DNA of 64,000 nucleotides from Desmodesmus armatus (taxonomy: Eukaryota > Chlorophyta > Chlorophyceae > Sphaeropleales > Scenedesmaceae). Where the stretch lies: the NCBI GenBank assembly GCA_007449985.2, contig VIIQ02000092.1:174001-238000 (forward strand), read 5' to 3'. The translations under genes were made by a program, and so were the position numbers. A model generated the notes under the pieces. It was given only the letters and a program-made list of their open reading frames with translations, was not told where the DNA came from and ran no database searches. This document shows, piece after piece, positions 36,301 through 45,800 of this stretch. Position 1 is the first letter of the stretch. Every line of letters starts with the position of its first letter.

Positions 36301-39300
36301 GCAGCCACTTGGGAGCAGGCCCTTCTTTTCTGTCACCAAAAAATCAAGGCTGCAATGCCACATAGGAAGCTCACCGTGCACTTTGCCGCTATTGTCAGCA
36401 GCTGAGCTGCCGCGAAGCGTGCTGGCGGCCCTGCCGTCGTGTGCCTCATGATCAGGCCCATCAGGTCATTCGCAGTCTCTGGCAACGCAGCCTCCAGGGC
36501 CTGGTGACAACACATACAGGACAGACTGTGAGGCACCCCTCAGCACAGTCATGACATGTCAGTTTACGATGCCTTGATGGTCCTGCGGCCAGCACATGTG
36601 GTTCATCTATTGTCTGACTGTCACTAGAGTTGCATTGGTTAGACTCAAGCTCAGCAACAACACACAGCAGACACCCCTGGTCACAGCAATTATGCGGCCG
36701 TGAAGGTTCTGAGGAATGCAGGGGTCAAGTGTGCAGTCTCTGGCAACGCAGCTTCCAGGGCCTGGTGACAACACACACTCCTCGTGACAGCCACCGCTTG
36801 ATGTCGATGGTTCTACGGGTGTCGAGCGCGCTGCAGAGAAGCCTGCGATGCCTAAATATGCCACTGTTGTAAACCAACAGCCAGCTTTTACTTGGGTATG
36901 TGTGGACATGACGCTGACGGGGCAGAAGGGCACAGAAACACAAAGCAAACCGTGCAGTGCAGTGTGTGCACCCATCACGCGGGATGGCGACGCAACGTAG
37001 CTACATCTGCCCCGCGGTCCTCACCTCGTGCCGCTCAGCCGCCACTGCTGCCTGCACTGCTGCACGAGCACCTGCAGTTGCTGCGGCCGCCAGGCCCCTG
37101 CTGATGGCATCCGTCTGTAGCCACTCACACAGGCAGCGCCTGCACGGCAGCAGCAGAACACAAGCCGCATGCAGGGCACATTCCATTAGCGGCCAGCACA
37201 AAATGCGATGCATGCCGCCAGGCCCCTGCTGATGGCATCCGTCTGCAGCCACTCACACAGGCAGCGCCTGCAACGCAGCAACAGCGCCCAAGCAGCGTTC
37301 AGAGCACATTTGGTTAGCGGCCAGCACAACATGCGATGCACGCCGCCACACCCCTGTTGATGGCATCCGTCTGCAGCCACTCATACAGGCAGCGCCTGCA
37401 CAGCAGCAACGAGGCACAGGCAGCATGTACAGCAAACCATTTGGGTGGCCAGCACAATGGGCAATGTGCGTCGGCTGCTGTCACATTTAGCAGCCGGCTG
37501 CTGTTACATGCCAATTGTCCTGAGTTTGCAGCCACTCACACAGGCAGCATCTGCACGACAGCAAGGAACTTGAAGCAGCACACAGAGCACCCTGGATTAG
37601 TGGCCAGCACAACAAGCAATTGCCGCCGGCTGCTGTTACATGCCATTTGCCCTGAAATTTGCCGCACCTTTCACAGGCACCGTCTGCACAGCAGCAAGGA
37701 TTGCAAGCAGCATACAGAGCAACCCAGACCAAACAGCACGCACAGCATGCAATCTCTGCGGCTGCTGTTACATGCCATTGCCCTGAAGTTTGCAGCAGCG
37801 CTCACAGGCAGCGTCTGCACGGGAGCAAAAAACTGCAAGCAGCATACAGAGCAACATAGACCAAACAGCCAGCACAACATACACATGGTTTTGGCTGCTG
37901 CTACATGTCATGTGCCCTGGAGTGTGCAGCCAGTCACACCAAGCCGCGCCTGTGAGCAGCATCCATCAACAGCACTATAGCAGCAAAATGGGCACCCATA
38001 CTTCTAGTCAATCGCCTTAACCGCTCGGCCATCGCTGCTGGCATGTGGCCCTGGTATTACACCAGGTAGAAGGTGTGAGACCCGCAGCGAGCAGGATTCG
38101 AACCTGCGCGGGAAACTCCCAATTGATGGCTGGATGGGTGCTCAGCCCTAGGTGGTTGATGCGCCAATAGGCCGGCAGCCCCCCCAAGGCCCCTTAAGCC
38201 CCAAGATTATGCCTTGCTGACAAACCCTAACTGACTGACCGACCAATGATGAACCATGCGTGCTAACACAGCTTGTGTGCCACAGGTAGTTGGGACGTAC
38301 TGCATCATCTTGCAACACCTCACACCACACCCACAAACACCTCAATCACCACAGCAGCGCCTCATGAGGCTCCAGCAGCCGCCCCTCCTGCAGGCACAGG
38401 CTCCTCAAGCCCACCAGGCCGCCTCTGCTGCTGCCATCCCCGTGCATCCCAGTCGCCACGTCATTTTCTGATTGCCAAGCCTTCATATAGGAAGCCATAA
38501 CAAAGACTATATTCCTGCGACACCATCCTGCAACACCTCCCACCTCATCCTATGGCAAGCTGAACCCCTTACTTACCATAGCAGTGCCTCATGAGGCTCC
38601 AGCAGCCGCCCCTCCTGCTGGCATAGGCTCCTCAAGCCCACCAGGCCACCAGCATTGCTGCTGCTGCTGCTGGCTCCTGCAGCCGCCGTTGCTGCCCGCA
38701 CGTAGCCGATAGCGCTGGGCTGGGACTCTGACGCCTGCTGCTGCCCGGGGGCATTCAGCAGGTTGTTGCTTATCAGGGCCTCCAGAGCACACACAGCAGC
38801 ACCTGCATGGCGGGTGGTGTACAATCTCAGGCTGGGGGTCAGGGGAGGCTACCAATACCAAGCGCAGCCTCTATCTCAAACAGCGCCGCACAAGGAAATA
38901 TACATCACACTGCACCGCCTGTGCTTCAGTCTCCACCACCACCTGCGCATGTGACCCATCACCCTTTCAGCCAGCCACAACCCCCTGACTTGACGGTTCC
39001 CTGACTGCCAGCATGAGCCGGTTGGCAGATGTCACTCCTCTAGCATACCCTCAAAAACCCTGCCAAGACAAGCTCGACCGATGTGGCCAGACACTGCATC
39101 ACATGTGCCCGCCTCTCCACCCCCCACCTGTGTATGTCTCAACATCCAGCATCTCCAGCAGCTGCAGTGGGTCGCCCTTGCAGTGCACCACCAGCCACTC
39201 GGCCAGCATGCCTTACGTGCGGTGCCTGCTCCACCACCCACCCGTGCATTATTAGCTATTCTTTCAGTGACCATGGCCGCCTGGCTTGAGGGTTCCCTGG

Positions 39301-41334
39301 CTGACAGTGTGTGGGGCCAATCTGCCGACATCCACCCCTCCTCTTTGTACCCAAGCCAAGAAGCACATTGCGCCACCTGCGCTTCCCTCTCCACCCCCCA
39401 CCTGTGTATGTCTCCACGTCCAGCATCTCCAGCAGCAGCAGTGGGTCACCCTTGCAGTGCACCACCAGCCACTCGGCCAGCATGCTGCGCCCAGCCTCAG
39501 CCACGCTGGGGTCCCTGTCCTGCAGCAGCTTCTGCAGGATGGTTGCACGCTGCAAGATGCTGCAGCAGCAGGACATGAAACAGACATGAAACAGACACAG
39601 CCGCACGCAAGGGGTCAAACCACCATCTACCGTGATGTGGCGCAGCGACTGCTGACCTCAGTGTTCAGGCTGCGTGTCCACTTTACCCAATCATACTTGG
39701 CCAGGTGAATCTGGTGGTATGGCCTGGTGCGCAGCCGCACAGAGTGGTTGTTAACTAACGGCCGCAGTCAACTGCTAGAACTGGCCAATTGCACCTTGCA
39801 CCCTCCTCGCCTACATCAAACCCAGCCACACACCTCAGCATGGCCACATTCTCCCCTCCCAGCCGCGCTGCCACCTTCTTGCGGACCTGCAGGAATCATA
39901 GCAGCAGCAACCAACCAACATGTCGATTGTTGTGCCTGTTGTACCTGACATGGCAAGGGGTCACAACAACAGCAATCAGCAACCAGGGAACTGCTGTGCT
40001 GCACTTGTCTGTCACTGCTGCCGCCTGTTGACAGACGGCATCCAGGTTGAGTGCATGGATGTGAAACAACTGGGCGCTGCTGCCGTAGTAGCTGCTGCTG
40101 CCGCACAATGGACGTGGCGACTGCGGTGCATTCACACTCGTTCGCTCCCCCCTCACTCAACGCATTCTGCGTCATTTCTCTCCCTCTTCCCCCCTCCTTT
40201 CCCTTCTCTCAGCTGCTGCCTGTGAGGTCGCATGACCAGCCTTGGCCAACTGGCACAACAAAACCTACCCAGTGCAGCTGGATTGCCGGGGGGGGAGGGG
40301 GGGGGGGGGAGTCAGCATGCACTTACCACAGGGCTTACATCCCGGGCCCTCTCCAGCAGCACTGGCAGGGTTTGCGGGGTTAGTGGCAGGGACAGCACCA
40401 CTGCCGTGCGTACGTCCTTGCTCTTGTCTCCTTCCAGCAGGGCCGTGACATCGTCTATGATGTCCTCTGCATCCTGCATTTTATAACACACACAGCCTTT
40501 TGTGCTATGAACAGTGTGCATAGTACTTACACACTTGCAGGCTTCCCTGGTGCGCTATTGCGCACCGTCAGATGTTGAAATGCATACAGCGCCTTGCTCA
40601 GTCAGCCAACAACAGGCCAGGCAGACTTCACCCCCCTGCTTAGGAAGCCCACGCCAACTACAGGACAGCAGAACGCATGCAATTTACTTTGCCAAGCACG
40701 GCCGTACCTCAAAGAACCTGATCAGGTCACACAGGCCCTGCGCTGCCTCAGCACGTACAGCTGGCAGCTTGTCACGCAGCCGCTCCGTGAGGGCCTCAGT
40801 CACGGTGTCCAGCACAGTGTCATCCTGCAGGACTTCTGCTGGCAGGTGCTCCAGCAGCTGGTGGAGTAGCTGGCAGGCGTGCTGGCGCACCTCCTTGTCT
40901 GCTGCCGCTGTGTGTGCTGACACGTGCTCTAACAGGGCTTCAACTGCTGCTGTTGCTGCATCTGAGCCGATGGGGGATCTGCTGGCATAGCTGCCAAAGA
41001 ACGCAATGCAATGCTGGACGTGTGGTGACTTCTGCAGCGTGCACAACAACGCGTGGGTTTCGTGGGTATGGCTTTGGGCTGTTGTTGCTTTGGGACCAGC
41101 AACTGATAGATGCAGTTGGGCCCCTGTGTGTACGTTGCCTGCTGCAACCTAGGCGGCACTCACCTGGCTGGTGGTTATGAGGTGGTCCACACATTCTAAC
41201 AGTTCAACTGTGGTTGATTCAGGGTCCTGCAAAACCAGCTTCCAGAGCTGGCCAGCACAGCGCGCCTTTGCTGCCTCGCTCCTACTGTCCTGGGCTGCAT
41301 TCAAAATGTCTGCCACGCTGTGAGCAGCTGCCAT
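30375..41334 (-). CDS. CAPG: Condensin complex subunit 3 (CAP-G), 15 exons, complete
   Basis: HEAT-repeat subunit of condensin I; with CAP-H and CAP-D2 it binds DNA and supports mitotic chromosome compaction. Exons: 41164-41334, 40708-41031, 40327-40473, 39834-39886, 39402-39559, 38577-38802, 37025-37139, 36375-36500, 35514-35850, 34678-34855, 33823-34272, 33035-33591, 32665-32810, 31726-31912, 30375-31156. All join in frame: 3957 nt, 1318 aa, against about 1000 in animals. CAP-G features: KEVRQHACQLLHQLLEHLPA, TERLRDKLPAVRAEAAQGL, TLPVLLERARDVSPVVRKKV, QKLLQDRDPSVAEAGRSML, LLLLEMLDVE, EPHEALLWRCLCEWL, and the Cnd3 C-terminal part with ARFAAAQLL, FFDVFSAASEAY, LSLEQLPALPDG. The tail is acidic Ser/Asp/Ala-rich. 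Introns are full of exon-end copies; intron 6 (37140-38576) contains a permuted tRNA gene in the same orientation. The identification rests on ordered family motifs; the exon 9 border is ambiguous because of an in-frame repeat. Confidence 0.92.
31535..32600 (-). repeat. Exon-end copies around CAP-G exons 13 and 14
   Basis: The end of exon 13 (YKPYLSTLVK plus donor) is copied at about 32515-32600 and 32378-32450, in the downstream intron. The start of exon 14 (AVMELPLAPDAQDLAVL) is copied at about 32065-32130 in the upstream intron. The end of exon 14 (MADAAGLTADTLPG plus donor) is copied at about 31535-31600 in the downstream intron. Stops or frame changes make them unusable. Confidence 0.88.
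34386..35085 (-). repeat. Copies of the starts of CAP-G exons 10 and 11
   Basis: The start of exon 11 (VGAYAVVAA...) is copied at about 34386-34495 (VGAYAEVAA...) upstream of the real exon, which begins at 34272. The start of exon 10 (DAADTRQVLQVLS) is copied at about 35037-35085 as EAADTRQVL then stop. Both are in the intron preceding the exon. Confidence 0.85.
35118..35711 (-). repeat. Three in-frame 198-bp repeats at CAP-G exon 9
   Basis: A unit of 198 bp (66 codons) encoding VVQLVAAMQGTTAGFVSAML ... LRKPADGADEHVHFTG is present three times; the same word gctcgtccgc occurs at 35133, 35331 and 35529. All three are open in one frame and about 95 percent alike by eye. The first two copies in transcript order end in a donor (cag then gtgggc, at 35514 and 35316). 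If the first donor is used, the other two copies are intronic, as elsewhere in the gene; if not, the protein gains up to two repeats. Confidence 0.92.
37140..37965 (-). repeat. Array of decayed copies of the start of CAP-G exon 7
   Basis: The exon 7 start (acceptor, then codons for RCLCEWLQTDAISRG) is copied about six times upstream, at about 37265, 37390, 37545, 37680, 37810 and 37935, with increasing divergence away from the real exon (37025-37139). The array ends just short of the permuted tRNA gene. Confidence 0.85.
37985..37988 (-). terminator. Pol III T-run terminator of the permuted tRNA gene
   Basis: On the minus strand TTTT follows the trailer helix by three bases (CCATTTTGC). A run of four T residues is the minimal RNA polymerase III terminator. 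Its position just past the helix supports an independent transcript. Confidence 0.65.
37992..38141 (-). ncRNA. Permuted pre-tRNA with paired leader and trailer
   Basis: The leader at 38141-38134 (GCACCCAT) and trailer at 37999-37992 (ATGGGTGC) are perfectly complementary over 8 bp. They stack beyond the anticodon stem and leave an internal loop of 6-8 nt with the 37/38 cleavage points. This is the layout expected of a tRNA splicing endonuclease substrate, so ligation would give a circular intermediate that RNase P and RNase Z open at the 44-nt linker. The linker has its own 6-bp hairpin (CCTGGT/ACCAGG, at about 38049-38065). Confidence 0.8.
38002..38127 (-). tRNA. Circularly permuted tRNA-Ser(AGA) gene
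   Basis: Reading the minus strand, the 3' half comes first: 38127 to 38083, i.e. A38, anticodon-stem TCAAT, a serine-type long variable arm (GGGA/TCCC), T-arm GCAGG-TTCGAAT-CCTGC, acceptor TCGCTGC and discriminator G73. After 44 bases (38082-38039) comes the 5' half, 38038 to 38002: acceptor GCAGCGA, TG, D-arm GCC/GGC, anticodon-stem ATTGA, C-T, anticodon AGA (38005-38003), A37. Joined as 5' half then 3' half, all stems pair perfectly: acceptor 7 of 7, anticodon 5 of 5, T 5 of 5. G73 and the long variable arm are serine identity elements. The break is exactly at 37/38, the site of ordinary nuclear tRNA introns. Both Pol III boxes are present but in reversed order (B-box-like GGTTCGAATCC before A-box-like TGGCCGAGCGG). 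The gene lies in intron 6 of CAP-G, same strand. CCA is not encoded. Similar permuted genes are known from red algae and some prasinophyte green algae. Confidence 0.93.
38345..38440 (-). repeat. Decayed copy of the end of CAP-G exon 6
   Basis: Repeats the exon 6 end (GGLVGLRSLCQQEGRLLEPHEALL) in the downstream intron, with a disrupted donor. A similar copy of the end of exon 5 (LLLLEMLDVETYT plus donor) lies at 39127-39215, downstream of the real exon at 39402-39559. Confidence 0.88.
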
Positions 41335-41723
41335 GCTAGTTTGCTTTTAGGTAGGATATCACCCTTGTTGTGAAGCTGGCTACATGCTGCACTGCACGGA
41401 GAAACAAACACAGACGTTTACTGCATCACATGGCCAAAGCACCCGCGCACTGCTCGCTTGCTGTTTTTTGAGGTCTTACGTCAATGATCATCCAACAAAG
41501 CGGTGTGGGAGCTAGAATGCTGCCACCAGCTGTCTCAATCCTCTCAAACCACCAAAGACCTTCGTCAAACCTCGATATGAGCATCGAGGCACCTACAGCC
41601 CGATTTGCAGCACGTGTCGACGGCAATAACCTCTAACGTGGCCTGTGCAGCGGCACACGGAGTCTCGAGTCAGGGCCAGCTCGCCCGTAGATCCAGGTGC
41701 AGTGAGCAGCCCAGTAGGCAGAC
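41335..41723. promoter_or_regulatory. Divergent promoter region, CAP-G (-) / ATP synthase gamma (+)
   Basis: Only 389 bp separate the two start codons, so both promoters and 5' UTRs must fit here or overlap. No known core element is clear. The sequence is unique and repeat-poor compared with the introns on each side. Confidence 0.55.
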
Positions 41724-42854
41724 ATGGCGCTCAGGCAGGCAACCGGAGGCCTGCTGCAGCGCCTGGCTGCTGCAGAGGCGAGCTTGCTAGCGGGGAGCAG
41801 CAGCGGCCAAGCAGCTGCAGCAAACACACTGCTGGGGTGAGAACAACCTGCAGCACCTTGATCAGGCCATAGCAATATCAGCAGCACGAATCCATTACCA
41901 TGCAGATTGGTAACCCAGCTGAATGGCCGGGCCTGCAGCAGTCCCTGTGTCAGTGCATTCCTGACAGTGATCTGACACCACCCGCAGGTCTGAAACCCTC
42001 AGCGGCGTGCGCCAAGCCAGCAATCAAGCAGGTAAGGGTAGATGTTATGTCTTCGGTTCTCCTCACAGCAGCAGCAGACCACAGCAGCATGCACCGGCAC
42101 AAGCACAACAGCACCCATACCCCCACCAGCATGCGTCGAGCTAGGGTTGTAGCTCCCAACCTCTGTCTATGACTTCAGCAATGGTCATGGGAAGACCCAA
42201 CAAGACAACTACTATCCTGCATGCCTGCTTTCCTGCATGTCTGCATCCATGTGTGCTGGCCTGCAGTCAAGCAGCGCATCAGGGCCATCAAGAACATTGG
42301 TAAGATCACCAAGGCCATGAAGATGGTTGCCGCATCCAAGATGCGTAACGCCCAGACAGCAGTGGAGCACAGCCGCGGCATTGTGGAGCCGTTTGTGCGC
42401 CTCTTTGGGGACTACCCAGGTGAGAGGGGTGCAGTGTCACGCCATTTGTCACGCAGAGGATTTGATGTGTGCTGGCAAGCGTGCGTGGTGTCCCAAGAGT
42501 GTGTGTGTGGAGAGGGGTGGGGGGCAAAGCTCCATTGTTGACAGGGGCGTGCCAGTCAGCAACATCAGTGGCATTCCCTGCAGCAGCAGGCAGAGCAGCC
42601 CGAGGCTAAGAAGGGCACTGGGTCATATATGACCCGGAGGCCCAGTTATGGCCAGAGTGCAGCAGTAGGCAACTCACAGCCACTGACAAGCAGATGCACC
42701 GGTAGCAGGCGCTGGCTTCACCTCGTCAGCCTCTCTGATCCAGCAGCAGCAGCAGCAGCAGCGGCAGCAGCGGCAGCAGCGGCAGCAGCGGCAGCAGCGG
42801 CAGCACCCAGGGATAACCTGTAGTTCCCTGAAGTCAAGTCTGGCTGTCGGTAGC

Positions 42855-42897
<43 letters not shown>

Positions 42898-45800
42898 GCT
42901 CCATCCGTCTGGCAAGCGGAGCGTATGTGCGGCAGCGGGGCTAGGTGCAGTGGTGGGCATGTTGTGAGTGCTCAAGCCCCCCCCCCCCCCCCCGCGCAGT
43001 GAGGGGGGGGGGAGTGCGCAATGAGGGGGGGCTGCCAGCAAGGGTATAAGCAATCATACTCGGCTGCTTCAAGACTGTTCCGCACCCTTGTCAGGTGCCC
43101 GATGACGGTGTTGGTAGCATCGCAGCAGCAGTCATGACCAACCCTTCGAGATGTATGCACGCTTGCACACATGCACAACGCGTACCAGTTTCCAACAGCT
43201 CATGACTAGGTTCTCACGTTGAACAGTTCAGGAACTCCCTGCATCAACCTGTGCTGTACTGTCCTGCACTGTCCTGGCCTGCAACTGTGGACCCCACCCC
43301 CCAGGGCTCTGACTATCATTGTCCGTAGTTCAGTCTTTGACCCCTACCCTGCCGTTGCTGTGTTTTTTCGTCATCACTGTGCACGTCCCTGCTCGCAGCT
43401 GTGGACCCCCCCAGGGCTGTGACAGTTGCTGTGACGTCAGACCGTGGCCTGTGTGGTGGGCTGAACAGCAACATCACCAAGTACACCAAGGCACTCATGA
43501 AGATGTACAAGGGCGGTGAGTGATGAAGTGCAGGAGCCCTCTCTGGTTTTTCGGGGGGTGGGGTGGGGTGGGGTGGGGCGCGCGGGGGGGGGGGGGGGGG
43601 GGGCACACAGACATCGCCACATCACACTAGGCATGCAAAGCTGATTGGAGTCATTTAATGCACAGAAGAGCAAACACCCACCACACAGATACCCGGTCCG
43701 TGGCCTGTGTGTTGGACTGAACAGCGTGTGGTGGACTGAACAGCAACATCAGTTGCAACATCAGTTGCATGTGTACTGGGAGGTCAGGTACAGGGATGTG
43801 TGACCATTCAATCACACCAGTGTGCATGTACAAAGGAGGTGAGCAACGAGTCACTATTCCCTTTCTGATTTGTTTTGTTTGTGGGGAGGGGGGCCCAGCA
43901 CCTCCTGGCACGTAAGGCACGCCATCAAGGGGCCCAAAACACCCCATCAGACGAGGCTGTGGGAGGGATGCATGCTCGTTGTCAGCAGCTACTCATCGTG
44001 TTGTTCACGGTCACAGTCGGCAAGACGATGAGTAGCTGTTGACAACGAGCAAGCACCTCTGCCATAGCCTTGTCAAGAGGTGTGCTTGCTGCCCCCCTGT
44101 CTCCCCCCCCCCTCTCCCCCACCCGCCTGCATGTTGCTAGAGGACCTCCCGGCACGTAAGTGGTGGGGCTGTGTCAAGGATGCTTGCGTTGTCAACAGCC
44201 ATCCAACGCAGCTGCTACCCTCAAGTTGGCAGCTTCATTGAGTAGCTGTTGACAACCAGCAACCACCTCTGCCATAGCCTTGTAGCAAGGTGCCCCCCCC
44301 CCCCCCCCCCCGGTGTGTCCCTAGCACCTCCTGTCACGTAAGGCACGCCATCAAGGGCCCAAACACGCCATCAGACGAGGCTGTGGGAGGGATGCTTGCT
44401 CCTTGTCAACAGCTATTCCAGGTGCTCTTCTCCCATAGGAGCATCAAGGAGTAGCTGTTGACAACAAGCAAGCATCCCTGGCACAACCTTCTCGCATGAT
44501 GTGCTTGCCCCTTCCCCGCAACTCCACAGCTACTGAACAACTTGGTCTTCCACCTGACAACATGGTGTGCGCCGCCCCCCCCCCCCCCCACACACACACA
44601 CGAACACCGCTGACAAAAGTGCCGCTGGTGAATCCGCCAAGCAGGCCCTGCTGACCATACCACACATGTTGTACACGGCGCCTTCTGCTGCAGGTTTCCG
44701 AAACCAGCCTTGGCGGCTCGCTTGTTCACCGGCAGGCGCATGAGCCGGCCACCAAAGCTGCCAGAGCACACACAGCTGAACAGCACCAACAGGCTTGCAA
44801 CTGCAGCTCTCAAGATCTTCCTAGCAGCTCACCGCTAGGAAGATTGTCTTGGCAGTTGCCAAATCCTGTTGGTGCTGTTCAGCTGTGTGTGCTCTTGCAG
44901 CTTTAGTAACAGGCTCTTGCGCCTGCCGGCAGGCTGGCCGCCTCCCTCACTGTGTTGCCCTGCTGGCCCCTCCCTTCCCTTTGTCCCCCCCCCCCCCCCC
45001 GGGTAAAGCACACAATGCCTCCTCACATAAGCCTGCCTCATCCCTCCCTTTACTGCCCCCCCCCCTGAACGGTTGGTGAGGGTGCAGCTGATGAGGGTGC
45101 GGAGCAGGCCCTGGTGCCCACACATGCCTCCTCACAAAAGCTTGCCTCCTCCCTCTCTTCACTGTCCTGCTGCTCCCCCCCCCCCCCCCCCCAACAAAAC
45201 AGCTGGCAAGGGTGCGGCTGGTGAGGGTGCGGCTGGTGAGAATGCTGAGCAGGCGCTGGTGACCACACGATGTTAAGTACACAACGCCTCCTCATCTGTG
45301 CTTGCCTCTTCCCTCCCTTCACTGTCCTGCTCCCCCCCCCCCCCAAAAAAACAGCTGGCAAGGGTGCGGCTGGTGAGAATGCTGAGCAGGCGCTGGTGAC
45401 TATTGGTGTCTCGCACTTGGTGCAAGATGTCCCCCTCACATCAGGTGGCCTCTTCCCTCCCTTTCCTGTCCTGCCCCCCCCCCCCCTTCCCCAACAGCTG
45501 GTGAGGGTGCCGCAGGCGAGTCTGCTGAGCAGGCCTTGTGACCATTGGTATCACACACACAGTATGCCTTGTCAAGTACACATTGCCTTCTCACATGGCT
45601 TGCTTCCTCCCTCCCTCTGTGTTGTCCTGCTGCCCCCCTCCCCCCTCACCATCACCACCCCACCCCCACCCCCACCCCACAAAAACAGCTGGTGAGGGTG
45701 CGGCTGGTGAGAATGCTGAGCAGGCCATTGTGACCATTGGTGACAAGGGGCGCGCACAGCTGCAGCGCATTGCGGCAGAGAAGATCAGGCTGAGCGTGGC

